From assembly GCA_030490835.1 (NCBI GenBank), contig CM059975.1, positions 3,933,579 to 3,997,578 of the forward strand: a stretch of 64,000 nucleotides of DNA, written 5' to 3'. The translations under genes were made by a program, and so were the position numbers. This DNA is from Annona cherimola (lineage: Eukaryota > Streptophyta > Magnoliopsida > Magnoliales > Annonaceae). Below the pieces are notes generated by a model. The model saw only the letters and a list, made by a program, of their open reading frames with translations. It did no database searches and had not been told where the DNA came from. Positions 1 to 11,055 of the stretch are shown here, piece after piece (position 1 is the stretch's first letter; each line of letters starts with the position of its first letter).

Positions 1-668
1 ACACTGAAATCTTTGATGGGTGGGGTACCATTGAAGGGTATACCATTGATCAAACCAGGTCATACTTTTTGTCTTATAAAAAAAAAATAGTTGTTAAGAT
101 AAAATAAGGTAAAATGGTCTCTTATCTGGAAAAGACGGAAACTGAATTGAGGGGTATGTTTCTTAATAATAGTCAGCTCTTTACTGCTATTATATAAAAG
201 GAAAGTGGCATGCACATTTGTACCGCAGTAGGCGTGGAGTTATGACATATACCTTTGAAGGAGGTGGAAATGAGTATTGGTAATCATGGATGGAAGTACT
301 ATAGTACTACAGTATGGCAACGTTTTAGTTGATACCAGCTCACCGCTGTTGTTCTTTCCAACTTGGAGAGCCTTTTTTGTTATTGACTTATTGTTATTAT
401 TACTAGTTTCCATTCTTTGTGTTTTGGATGCTCATTCTTTGTTTCCTGGATTCTCCTTTTAACTCACCATAGTAGACATGCTCAATTTTATCATCGGTAG
501 CAAGCTATTCTTGTGCTGTGGTCATGCAATAATCTCACTATTGTATAATTTTTTATGTCTGCTGATTTCCCTTATTCTGTCAATATTGTTGATAAGTTGA
601 TTGTTGTCAAAAAATAAATTAATAAAAATTTCTGTTATCTCTTGGGAATCATCTTTCTCGCATAACAG
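1..668 (+). other. Upstream intron/5' region of the ATG8 gene
   Basis: This AT-rich stretch lies before the first visible ATG8 coding exon. The start of ATG8 (Met plus the short KLEHP-type segment) is not present, so this is most likely intron following a first coding exon left of the window. No independent gene was recognised here. Confidence 0.5.
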
Positions 669-2508
669 AAAAAAGGCAGGCAGAAGCAGCACGCATTAGG
701 GAGAAATATCCTGATAGAATACCAGTAAGAGCTATCTTTTTCATATTGTGATATTTTCTTTATTAGCCTAAAACTTATGTAATTGAATTTGATTCTTATT
801 TAAGTCCTTGTGCATTCATTGCAGGTGATTGTGGAAAGGGCTGAAAAGACTGACATTCCAGAGGTTGACAAGAAGAAGTGGGTCACTTCTCCTTGACTCA
901 TTTTTTGTTTACTATTTCATTAAACATACGACTGTGCCTATCTTTCATCATTGAATACCCTTTTTTTTTTTCCTTTTTATGTTTTATGTTGTTATCAACT
1001 TCCACAACAGTACAATATTATTGTTGATGTTTGACATGCTTCTTAAAGGTATTTATATAGTTTTCATTATAGTTGACAGCTTATGGAAAAATAACAGGTT
1101 TTAACAAAATTTTGGAGTATTCCACTTGGGTAATGATTCAATACAATCATGTTGCATGGCAGTGTCCATGCAACAACCCTTTTTTGAATCTTAAATATTT
1201 TTTCTCAAATCTAAATAATTTACCTTGTTCGACACCATTTGTTTTATTATATTTCCAAAAATCACTTTGATTGGAAACTTATGTTTTGTGAAAATTTAGC
1301 ATCTTCTGAGAGTCAGTGACTATTAAAATTTCCTCAAAATTTATGGGATATCTATAGCATATAAAAGTTTTTAATAATGTATTTTTTGGAACTGTAAATA
1401 AATACAAACGATAAACATGATAAATGGTTTATATTTGAGATGAAAAATAAAAAGGGGTTGCTTGGACACTTCTTGCAACTAGTTGTCTTGAATTCCTCCC
1501 CATTCAACCTATTCATGTTTTTACGTTATCTTTTTTCCTTGGATGAACAAATCTCATATATACTGATGGGCTTGCTACTTTTTGTTTAGCCTATGGATGA
1601 TCATCTTTGTTGGTTCTGCTACCTTATTTATTCCAACAACTAATAGATAGCAACTTAGAAGCCAAAATTAGTTAGTTAAGATAAGTTGGCAAAAAATAGA
1701 GAGGTGCGACTTCATGTTCTTCACCCGTTCGTGTGGTTCCCATTTTGAGCAACAGGCTGACATTAGGTCAGTGATGGCTGCATTGGCTTTTGCTGATTGG
1801 GTTAACTAGAAGAGCCAATAACCATCATATGATGTTTGATTTGATTGTAAATTTCACTATTAATTCATGCAGCAGTTTCTTCATTTGTTTGAATTTCTAT
1901 CATCAGCTTGCTGCTCTTTGGCTGTATTCCAAGTTGAAAATCATTTGGGCATTACTTATAACGATGTCATTGGAGATTAAGTTTTATTTGACTTTCCTCT
2001 AATCACTGTCCAAAAATGGGGTCTTTAGGTGTGGCATAAATTTGATGTTATCTATGTTAATAGCTGCAATTGCCTATTGGTGCATCACAGATACTAGAAT
2101 GTCGGAGCTAGTGGGTGTTACGGTTTCTTTTCCTCTCCTTTTATGTGTTTGATTTTTGAAAGCTGTTAATGATTGCAGATACCTTGTTCCTGCGGACTTG
2201 TCCTTGGGCCAATTTGTTTATGTGATTAGGAAGAGGATGGATCTATCTCCTGAGAAGGCCATTTTCATCTTTGTTAACAACATTTTGCCACCAACTGGTA
2301 TGAGTTAGCTATTCGCACATGATCCTCTGTCAGTATGTTTGCTTACCATTTCAGCGTTGTTGAGACTAATAATTGTTTCTTTGTTGCAGCTGCTCTGATG
2401 TCCTCAATCTATGAGGAGAATAAGGATGAAGATGGCTTTCTGTACATGACTTACAGTGGTGAAAACACGTTCGGGGCCTGTGAGGCAAGAATTGAAAAAA
2501 CCATGTAA
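669..2508 (+). CDS. ATG8: ATG8 ubiquitin-like autophagy protein, 3' part (first coding exon outside the window)
   Basis: Four coding exons are visible: 669-724, 825-877, 2179-2297 and 2390-2508, all with AG/GT borders and a continuous frame. They encode about 114 residues. Diagnostic segments are [45 protein letters not shown] and [18 protein letters not shown]8 is made as a precursor, cut by ATG4 after the conserved glycine and joined to phosphatidylethanolamine on autophagosome membranes; this is family knowledge. The missing N-terminus is roughly the 13-16 residues containing the first Met, normally on an upstream exon, so the gene is partial only because of the window edge. Intron 2 is long (about 1.3 kb). 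After the ENTFG glycine there are ten more residues ([10 protein letters not shown]), a longer tail than usual for plant ATG8 but still removable by ATG4. No lesion was seen in the exons. Confidence 0.93.
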
Positions 2509-3655
2509 ATAGAGCATGGATGAAAAATTGTATATCCCCGCTGTCAGCTCTATCTCTTGCACCTTCTACGATGGACCCAAAAAAATACTTGCCTCTTTTC
2601 CCTCTCTTATTTTCTATCATAGAATTGATCATTATTGATTTCTCCTTGGTTAAAATGTTTGGATGCTAATTGCAATTCGGGACTCCATAAATATTTACCA
2701 CAGCATTTCTTTCTTTTTGACTTTGATTGGTGCTTGCCTTTCATATTTTGTCAGTCGACACCTTCCGCCGGCAGCTTTAAAAATCTCTTGACGGCTCCTC
2801 AAATTTTCAAATGTGGCAAAAAATTCATGGGCATTCCATCAAGGCTTCTGCTATAAATTTTTTTTTCTTGGTTTCCTTTTCTTTTTATTTTTTATCAGGC
2901 TATTCACCTTGGATGAGAAAATATCAGACGGAGGTGTATTTCAGAAGTGGGGTAACTAGACCGTCGCTATTATTTGAACTCTTAAACTTTTTAACTCACA
3001 TGTTAACTATTTAGTCACCAAAATGATAACCTTTTTCTTGCAGACTAATATGTCGACACTTTCGTCGGCTCTTGTTGGTGGGAATCTCTTATTGGGCTTT
3101 TCTATCTATATCGTAGGTAGCCGTTTACATTGACATATGGGTCGCCAAAAATTCTTAATTTTATACAGCTTGATTCAACAAGATAATTAATACTTCATAA
3201 TCTTGATTTATTGCAGTCAAACATAATCAAATTATATGAATTTAATATATTTCAACAAATTTGAGCTATCAGAGATCACTCTTCCTGTATTGCGTGAATT
3301 TGAATATTTTATATAATTAAATTAATCTAATATGTGGTATTAAAGTCGACAAAATTTGGCTACGGTTACTGTCTTTTGATCTCGTTTTTATTGAAGTAAA
3401 TATATAATGTTGAATTCTAGCAAAAAATATATAATGTTGTATAATGGGTGATATTAAGTTAATATTCATTTCTAGTTTCTGCTTGATATTAAGGAAAAGA
3501 AAAAAAAAAATTCCCTTCCCCTACTTTTTACACATTTTGAAAGAATGTATCTTAACTATTTTAATTGAAGTCACGATTTAGCGTACCGTATCCGCTGACT
3601 GTCACTGTACAAGTTGCAATATCTAGTATATGTAATTTTTTTAACACATTTTAAA
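2509..3655. other. ATG8 3' flank, no gene recognised
   Basis: AT-rich 3' flanking sequence. Short similar motifs starting GTCGACA recur near 2755, 3050 and 3345, which may be scraps of one repeat, but no boundaries can be drawn. No coding sequence was recognised. Confidence 0.4.
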
Positions 3656-3980
3656 GGATCTTAATCGGGTGCACTTAGCTTCTGTGCATCCGAGTGCATT
3701 TATTTTTTTTAAATTTTTTTTATGCAATTGTTAATATAAGTATATTTAACATATTTATCAATTTTTACTCATTTTAGATTTTTAATAAGATTATTAAAAT
3801 GCCATTGATTTTTGAGAATCTAAAAAAATATTTAGAAATTTTCAAAATTGGTAAATTAATATATATTAAATGTACTTAGATTAACAGATTAATTAAAATT
3901 TTTTAAGAAAAATATTAAAAAATTTGATTAAATACACTCAAGTACACTAAAACGAAATGCACGTGACTACATTGAATAAA
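3656..3980. mobile_element. Foldback MITE, Mutator-like family, copy A (decayed)
   Basis: The segment is an imperfect long palindrome. The left arm starts with GGATCTTAATCGGGTGCAC and a small terminal hairpin. Its centre holds AATGCCATTGATTTTTG, and the right arm mirrors the left as far as ACACTCAAGTACACT. It shares layout and sequence with the well-preserved copy at 28838-29247. The ends are too decayed for a target-site duplication to be read. Confidence 0.6.
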
Positions 3981-4070
3981 AACTAACAGTACTGCTTTTT
4001 CTATTATTGCTTTTACTCTCCAATATTCTTTCACATATTTTCGTGTATAATTATGATATTATGATATTTA

Positions 4071-4350
4071 GGGTGTGTTTGGGAATAGATAAAACTTTTG
4101 ATAAAAAGTTTTGTAGAGTAGAAGTTGTCAAATGACGTGATACAATAGGGGTAACGATGAGGAGTAAAGATGATAAAATTAAAATAGATAAGTTAGTTTT
4201 ATGGATAGTTGTGTAGAAATAATTGAAAAATAGAATAGTTGTATAGAAAAGTGTGAAAAATAATTAAAAAATACGATAGGCGTGACAAGTGAAAAGTTTT
4301 AGATTGAAAAATTTTAACTTGACAAATTATACTTATTATAAAACACACCC
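4071..4350. mobile_element. Tourist-like MITE (PIF/Harbinger type), copy 1
   Basis: Terminal inverted repeats are GGGTGTGTTTGGG on the left and ACACACCC on the right. The element is flanked on both sides by the 3-bp duplication TTA. The interior (GATAAAACTTTTG, GATGAGGAGTAAAGA, AAAATAGATAAGTTAG) is shared with elements at 6887, 17175 and 22597. A 3-bp TTA/TAA duplication with GGG-TGTTTGG termini is the hallmark of Tourist elements moved by PIF/Harbinger transposases. It has no coding capacity. Confidence 0.85.
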
Positions 4351-4690
4351 TTATTTTTAATTCCTCATTGTTATCCTGTCACATTATTAAGACGCTTTTT
4401 TCGTAAATTTTCTTTTAGAATCTTTTTCCCGTTTTTTCCGGGCGTAGAAGTAGATGAGGTGGTATGTCATGAAATGCTGTTGTTAGAACTGACGTGTGGA
4501 ATCCTCACAATAGGAATGCCACGTGTCCTCGCCTGTAGAATGAGATGACCCCGTTGCTTGCTCTGTCTCATTGTTGAATGTCTAAACACCCTTTTTCATC
4601 AAAAAAAGGAAAAAAAAAAAAACAAACACCCTTTTCTTTTTGTTGAATCGTGATTGCCATTTCAAAACGAATCAAAATTTCAGCGGCTGA
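4351..4690. other. Intergenic, no feature recognised
   Basis: Mixed-composition DNA with an A-rich tract near 4600. No gene, repeat boundary or RNA gene was recognised. Confidence 0.4.
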
Positions 4691-4694
4691 AGGT

Positions 4695-5430
4695 AAGACA
4701 GGAGAAATGCGATTCTTCCTTCCCTCCTACCTTCCGTCAGTGAAAGCACGATCTACTGCTCCCTTGAAATCGAATAAAACGAGTCGGATTCAAGACTTCT
4801 TGCAAACAGGTTAGCTCAACAGCAACATCAAAAGAGCCGCATATCAGGCCTCGGATCCGAACCCTCGCAACCCTAGCAATGGCAGTAGAGGGTATTCGTT
4901 TACCCTATGTTTCTAGGGTCTTAGCTTCCAGTATTTGAAATTTTCTTTTTATTTTTTTTTCAATTTTGCTGAAGATAGAGATTCTTGTTGCGTTCTACGC
5001 ACGGAGGATGTTTTGAGTAAGAAGATGGTGGATCTCGCGATCCACGGCTGCCAGGTTTTTCTCGTTAGTCGATGCAGGTTAAGACCGGGGTAACGATCCG
5101 GCGACAAATGTCGTCCTTCCTTCCGGAAGCGGAAGCACTAGCCCCGCTCCGCAGCACCTGTTGCTTCCTTCGAATCAAATCAAAGGCCTCCCAACAGGAT
5201 GGAAAAGCGCACATCAGGCCTCAGATCAGAACCTTTGCAAACCCTAGCATTGGCCGCAAAGGCATTCTTTTGCCACCTTTCTCGGTGTTCTAGACCTTTA
5301 CTATTTTGTTATTTGTACTCATCTATATGTTTTTGTTTTGAATTTTCTTTTTAAATTTCTCAATGTTGCAAAAGATATAGATTCCTGGTGCTTCGTTTGT
5401 GTTCCACGTATGGAGGATGTTTGGAGTAGG
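4695..5430 (+). repeat. Tandemly duplicated exon/5'UTR-like segment
   Basis: Two related copies of roughly 320 bp lie in tandem, about 4695-5020 and 5080-5430. Shared stretches include ATCAGGCCTC, CAACCCTAGCA/CAAACCCTAGCA, a following TTCTAG and a later GGAGGATGTTT. The CTAGC-rich, higher-GC character resembles the 5' part of a plant gene. An open frame at 5072-5293 lies in copy 2 but matches no family I know and is not preserved in copy 1. It could be the duplicated 5' end of an unidentified gene or pseudogene. Confidence 0.5.
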
Positions 5431-5440
5431 CAAGATCTGT

Positions 5441-5945
5441 AGCCCTCATGAAGTTTTCCAAATTACCCATTAGTTCTTTATGTTTCATATGGGACGCTGT
5501 CGTGATATACTCACCGGTTTCCTTTATCTGCATTCCAGATCCTATTAACTATAAAAATGGGAGGGTTATCATGCACGATAATGTCTAAACTCCAAACCAC
5601 GAGATGTTTCTTGAACAAGAATGAAATCAATTATAGGGACCTCATAAATTCTTGGAAATTTCTCTCTTTGCTTCTGGTTGTCATGTCTCTGTTACTTTGA
5701 TGGCCTTTCAATTCCTTAATGTTTGAATGGAAATTAGCAGTCCTACTTGAATTGATGTAGGCTATCTCAACCATAATTTGTCAGTAATGGATACATTATT
5801 GAATTCAGTGATAAGTTAATAGGAGCCCTCATGAAGTTTTCCAAATTACCGAGTGCTTTTTAACGTTTTGTATGGAATGCTACCATGGTATACTCACCAG
5901 ATTCTTTTCATATGTATTCTGGATCCTATAAACTATAAATGGTGT
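5441..5945 (+). repeat. Direct duplication of a ~120-bp segment
   Basis: The segment beginning CCCTCATGAAGTTTTCCAAA occurs at about 5441-5560 and again at about 5824-5943. Both copies continue through ATACTCACC and end near TATAAACTATAAA. It follows the duplication at 4695-5430, so this region has been duplicated at least twice. Confidence 0.6.
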
Positions 5946-5977
5946 ACTGTGAAATTTAGAATCCTGCAACAACACAG

Positions 5978-6103
5978 AGGAAACTTAAGTCAAATGTTGC
6001 AACTGCTGCTGACACAGTGTCATGGCTGCAGAAGGAGAAAAGGATGACCATGGAAAACCTCAGCACATTAGGTGGTCATTCTGCTTTATTGCAGGAGCAG
6101 TAA
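5978..6103 (+). pseudogene. Unidentified exon-like fragment
   Basis: An open frame of 41 codons starts directly after an acceptor-like CAACACAG and ends in TAA at 6101-6103. Its composition looks coding: it includes KLKSNVATAADTVSW and a charged QKEKRMTMEN stretch. I do not recognise the family, and the in-frame codon at 5957-5959 is a stop. It may be the last exon or an exon relic of the gene whose 5' end is duplicated just upstream. The assignment is weak. Confidence 0.25.
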
Positions 6104-6389
6104 ACTTCTCCAAAAGTGAGCCTTTTTCTTGTCATCTTTTCATTTTGCTGGTGTATTTTCTTTATCAATCGCTATGATTTGGAAGGCATTACATGTCATT
6201 TTATATGAATTTTAAATCATGCATGTTATGCGTTTAAAATGTTTTCTAATCTTCTCGTCATTTTAAATGAATTTTAAATTATGCATGTTATGCATTTATA
6301 ATGTTTTCTAATCTTCTTGAAGTTACGCAAATTTAAATGTTGAACTGTTTGCTAGACCTATATGATAAATGACATGTGATAAATACCCA

Positions 6390-6590
6390 CATTGAGGTCT
6401 GTTTGGTAAGTGCAAAAAAAATAAATAAAAATCCATTCCCATATCTTTCTTTGCACCTTTAGATGTGATTTGACACTGTAAATACCAAATTACCCTATTT
6501 TTTCTATCATAACCTCTATATTTCAATCAATTTTCACATTTTCTACACAACAATCCTATCTATTTTATCTTTGTTATCTTGACTCCAAAT
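6390..6590 (-). mobile_element. Tourist-like MITE fragment, opposite orientation
   Basis: The stretch from GTCTGTTTGGTAAGTG through CAATTTTCACATTTTCTACACAAC to CTATCTATTTTATC is similar to the reverse complement of the Tourist-like elements at 4071 and 22597. Its far end is not clear, so the copy is probably truncated. Confidence 0.5.
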
Positions 6591-6862
6591 CTAAATATCT
6601 ATCAATTCGATTTACATATTTTTGATCACTTGATATTTACATCAAAATGTAAATAAATTAGTTGAATACCAAAATCCCAAGTAAATCATCGATGAATATG
6701 TAATGAAAAAAAATCCAAATTCTGTAAATTCAACTCTACTATTCATATAACTTTCTTTAGAATTCTCTCACGCTTAAAGGAAACTCGTTCTCGAATTTTA
6801 ATCATACTACAAGTTGCACAAACTGATGATGCGATGATGTAATCCTCTTGTAAAAAATCTGT
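6560..6862 (-). repeat. Dispersed repeat, unknown family, copy 1
   Basis: This stretch matches, as reverse complement, the DNA at about 17960-18060 and 18415-18640. Shared landmarks are GATCACTTGATATTTACA, ATACCAAAATCCCAA, TCTCACGCTTAAA and CAGAGGATTACGTCATC against its reverse complement. No coding frame or terminal structure was recognised. It may be part of an old retrotransposon. Confidence 0.5.
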
Positions 6863-6886
6863 CCTAAAATTTATTGAGAACATTAA

Positions 6887-7195
6887 GGCTGTAATTGGGA
6901 AGTGATAAAACTTTTAGAAGAAAAATTTTTAGTGTAAAAGTTTTTAAAAGAGAAGAAAATGATATTATATGATCGGGGCAATGACTAGGAGCAAAAAGAA
7001 TAAAGTTAAAATAAATAGGTTAGTTGCCAGATCAGTTGTGTATAAATGATTGAAAAGTAGGGTAGTTGTATAGGAAGATGTGAAAAAAATTATTAAAAAA
7101 TAGTATAGAAAGATGTGAAAAAATTATTAAAAAATAGTATAGTTGTAGAAGTGAAAAGTTTTGGCTTGAAAAATTTTATATATTACCAAATACCC
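6887..7195. mobile_element. Tourist-like MITE, copy 2
   Basis: Ends are GGCTGTAATTGGG and ACCAAATACCC, flanked on both sides by TAA. The interior carries the same blocks as copy 1 (GATAAAACTTTT, CAATGACTAGGAGCAAAAAG, AAATAAATAGGTTAG). Part of the right half is internally duplicated (GAAAGATGTGAAAAAATTATTAAA appears twice in close tandem), which makes this copy longer than its relatives. Confidence 0.8.
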
Positions 7196-7198
7196 TAA

Positions 7199-9660
7199 AT
7201 AAAGAGATATTATTTCAAGAATAATGATGTGCGTATCTCTTAACATTAAGACTTTTGTATTTAGTTACTTGTTTGTTTAACTTATCTTGCTATTTGACAT
7301 GATTTATTCAAGTATTTTAATTTCATGCCTTCATGGCTTATAACTTAAATTCTACTTCATATAATGCTATAGCACTGTATGGCCACATGATTTACATAGT
7401 TTGCATTATTTATGTAGAAGAGACCATATAGATTGAGACAACCTTTCCAAAAATGAAATAATTTTAAAAAGAAGAAAATAGAAATAAAATTGTAATAAGT
7501 TTAGGTTTTGTTTCATTGTCCTTTCAATTTTTATTCTTCATTGATGGGTTCTTTAGGAATGTTTGCTATTATAGTTTTGATGCAACACAAGTGAAGAAAA
7601 AAATAGAAGAGAGAGGAAGGATTATTTCAATGAAATGAGGAAGGAGGGAGGGAAGGAAGAGGAGTAGATGAATTATGAATTTAAGAGATAGAAGAAGATG
7701 ATTAATAGAGAGATTGTGGGAGTTCATATGTAATAGCACACAATCAATATTCATGAAAATTATGGAAAATAGGTAACTAGCTTCCCTATTTATAGGAGAG
7801 AATTTGTTAATTCCATTCATTATACAATGATGATTGCATAACCTTATTCTAACTTGATGCAAGTAAGAAAAGGAAATTAAGTTCTATTGGGAGACATAAG
7901 ATTCTAAATAATAAAGAAATAAATTAAACCAATATAAAATATCATTAAGTTAATTTATATTTGATTTCTTGATGCTTACATAAAATCTTAAATTAAATAA
8001 TTAAATGCTAAAATCCTAAATAAATTATCTTGAAATATGTAAATTTTCGAAAACTTAAATTCAATATATTAGTCTTTATTGCTTGTACTGTTTGTTGATA
8101 TTTTTTGTCTTGAAAGAAAACTTATCATTGAGTTTTGTTATTAACGTTGTCATATTCTAAGTTTGTATATTGTCTATGTTCACTTTGGCATGAAATGGTG
8201 ATGTAATACTCCATTATAAATGATCAAATAACATTTATTGGATGCCTTTTCTACTTCCATTTTGTGGTCTTAAATTCTTTTTCTTTTAGACATAAGAATC
8301 TTGAGTTTTGATGATGAGTTAATCAACTGTTAGTTCTACTTTGATGTTAGAGAAATATCTTTATGAAATCAAACAGTCTAATTAATTTATTAATTTCTTT
8401 TCAGTTATAGCATTTGCAATTTATTTATTTTCTCAAACCTCAATTTTTATAATCTTTGGATATCGAATTGTCTTTTACTCATAATTATAGAGTTCTTTTG
8501 ACACTCTTGGATTAGGCTTTTTGTTATGAATATATGTTTAATACTCTTCTACATGATCATTAGATATTTTTCTTCGGCTATTAAATCAACATTTATTACT
8601 TGCTCTTTTATTCAAATAATGGATCATCCAATATATACTTTTCAACGATTAACTCTTTAGGTTTAAGATAGATGATTGATTGTTCTCCAGTGAATAGAAT
8701 TTGCAAAACTTTGAATTTTTTCCATGATGGAATTTGCTGCACATTGTATTCCTAAAAACTATTTTCTTGTTTTTCCTTAAATGCCTTTCAAATAGGTCAA
8801 AATTTTGATTTATTTGTGTATCCAACTTTGTTATAAAAGTTGTTTAGTTTGATAATCTAGTAGGAGAAAAGTGATGCTGGTTATTAGAATCTTGAAATTT
8901 ATTGACAAATTTAAAGGAAGTAGTACTATTTGAAGAAAAACAATTTGTATACCTCTTGGCTTTAAATATTTACCATTGGATTTGCTTTTTCAAGTCTTTG
9001 CATTTTTATGTCATCAATTTTGACTCTAAAGCATAATTCAAATATCATAGTAGTCCTCAATTTGTTCAAGGAGAAACATCTTTATCTTACATTTATCTTT
9101 GCACTCATAATATGTTTCAATGCATCCTTCAGCAATTTGATTGCCTTGGTGCAACTCTTGAAATATATTTATATTTTTTGCATAAAGAGAATGTTTATTT
9201 CAAATTTGCATTCAATTTCAATCAATTCCAAATGACTTGAAATCTCAAATTTTGTTACAAGGTCCTCAACTTATCTCTAAACTTAGATGATGCAAATTGT
9301 AGCTTTTGTATTCTCATTTATATTATATCATGCAAAAGAATATTCATGGATTCCACCTCTTCTGGAAATTCATAGTTCACTATTGTGGAGCATCATTTTC
9401 CTGTTATGGAATTTGCTTGTCTCTCTCCTTTGTAATTTAGATAATTATAGTTAGAATATTTTGTATACAAATGGCTTGACAAATGATAACCATACCAATA
9501 TCTACAGAAAGTAGGAGGATAAAAATTTCTCATTGATTTAGCTCAAAAAGTTTTATTTTGTATAATTAATATTTTTCTGTTTTTAAAATGTTTTTTTAAA
9601 AATTGAAGTACTTTGTTGTTTGTTTTGGAATGCAAGACTTTCATTTTTTCAGCTAAGTTT
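7199..9660. other. Decayed AT-rich repeat DNA; possible reverse-strand retrotransposon relics
   Basis: No intact gene is visible. A CTATTTATAGG motif near 7788 resembles the TATA region of LTRs. Segments around 7900-8060 are weakly similar to the repeat at 6560-6862. On the minus strand around 9050-9190 a conceptual frame contains FQELHQGNQIAEG, weakly like a retrotransposon gag segment. These hints suggest one or more old reverse-strand LTR elements, but no boundaries can be drawn. Confidence 0.3.
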
Positions 9661-9678
9661 TTTCTTAAATTTGAAGTG

Positions 9679-9679
<1 letters not shown>

Positions 9680-9718
<39 letters not shown>
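9680..9718. repeat. (AT)n microsatellite
   Basis: An uninterrupted run of about 19 AT dinucleotides. It has the form of a simple sequence repeat and lies in non-coding DNA. Confidence 0.95.
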
Positions 9719-9720
<2 letters not shown>

Positions 9721-10031
9721 AAAAAAACTAAAAAGGTTTGAAGTTAATGTTTCAAAAGTTCTTCTGAAAAATTGAAAAGTTGTTTTCAAAAGTTAGGAAA
9801 ACCAACTTCAGAAAACAATATGGAAAAAAAATTTTACATTTAACTATAGAGATTTCTAGGACTTGTTTTGAAGGATACAAGGGGCTTGCATGGGATGAAG
9901 AAATGAGATGAAAATATAATAATGAGTATTGGGAATGAGAAAAATTATATTGAAAATTAAAAAGCTGTCTTGATAATGAGAAATCTCATCTTATACACAT
10001 CCCATTCAAGGATCTTGGATCCTTTGGAACA
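9719..10031. other. Intergenic flank of the gypsy insertion
   Basis: AT-rich DNA with no gene recognised. It ends in the target site (CCGAG, 10032-10036) of the gypsy element. The pre-insertion sequence continues at 16860. Confidence 0.4.
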
Positions 10032-10036
10032 CCGAG

Positions 10037-10516
10037 TGATGAAAATAGCAAGAGACTTTTCAAATCTGTCTATTCTAGGCGCAAGAATTTTGTAAAAGGG
10101 AAAGATTCCTAGGATATTTTAGAATCTGTTTAAAAAGATTTGATTTTGTTATTTTGAAAGATATTAGAAGATTCTTATGATATTTTAGAATCTGTTTAAA
10201 AAAGATTTGATTTTGTTATTTTTGAAAGATATCAGAAGATTCTTAGGATATTTTAGAATCTGTTTGAAATATATTTCTTTTTCTAGAAGGATTTCATTTG
10301 CTAAGATTAGGTGGTATGTTCATTTATAAATACTGCCATTGTAAGCTCTGAAGGGGATCAGTTTTGAGATTTATAAAAGTGTTCTCTACTTCTTCTTCTA
10401 CTTGTTCTTGTTCTTCTCTCCTTATTCATCTATTCTTTCTACCTTCTTTCTTCACTTCTCATCTATAGAGGTTCTTTCCTCTTTCTTCTATTTTCTTCTT
10501 TACCCATCCTACATCA
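10037..10516 (+). repeat. 5' LTR of the gypsy element
   Basis: 480 bp, TG...CA bounded and nearly identical to 16375-16854. The U3 part holds about three tandem ~65-bp units, each containing GATATTTTAGAATCTGTTT and a GATTTTGTTATTTT block. TTATAAAAG-like and TATAAATA motifs further on are plausible promoter elements. The 3' part is very CT-rich. Confidence 0.95.
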
Positions 10517-10518
10517 AT

Positions 10519-10532
10519 TGGTATCAGAGCCA
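10519..10532 (+). other. Primer binding site (initiator Met-tRNA)
   Basis: TGGTATCAGAGCCA begins two bases after the 5' LTR. It matches the complement of the 3' end of plant initiator Met-tRNA, the usual primer for plant gypsy and copia reverse transcription. Confidence 0.92.
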
Positions 10533-11055
10533 AACCTGGTACTACTTTCACCCAATTTTGAGTACTGTTTGCTATAATAATAATAATAAAAAAACTGCTG
10601 CTGTCCACAAATCACTGCTGTCCATTCTATTGCCATGTTGCTGTCCACAAACTGCTGCCATCTACAAAACACTGCTGTTCATTTTATTGGAGTTTGCTGT
10701 CCACAAGCTAGTACTATCATTGTTGTTCATTCTATTGGAGTTTGCTGTCCACAAGCTGGTGCTATCATTGCTGTCCATTCCGTCGCTGTTTTATGTTGTC
10801 TACTGCTGCCATCACAACAACCTACTAGTCATCGCGAAAATACTGCTAAGAAGTTGCTGAAATTACCTTCAAGTTATCTCTTGCTAAACTTGGTAATATT
10901 GGACCTCAACAGGTACATTTTCTCTAGTTGAAAGTACTTAATTCATATCTGTTTCAATCAAGTTCTTTGCTTTTGAACCTTTAAAAAAAAGGAGAAAAAA
11001 AAAATCTTAGTAGTAATTCTTTCCTATATTAGCATAAGTTGAATTTTGAGTCACC
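10533..11055 (+). repeat. Gypsy untranslated leader with short tandem repeats
   Basis: The leader holds repeated GCTGTCCACAA units, including two consecutive ~48-bp copies beginning TTCATT(C/T)TATTGGAG at about 10677 and 10725. Open frames here reflect the low-complexity repeat and are not gene-like. Confidence 0.7.

Noticed and set aside
9008..9235. 75-codon plus-strand open frame
   Set aside because: The minus strand of the same DNA gives weak gag-like text, so the plus frame is probably an antisense shadow.
10402..10931. Two overlapping open frames in the gypsy leader
   Set aside because: They lie in the 5' LTR and leader and follow the CTGCTGTCCACAA tandem repeat; no Gag similarity.
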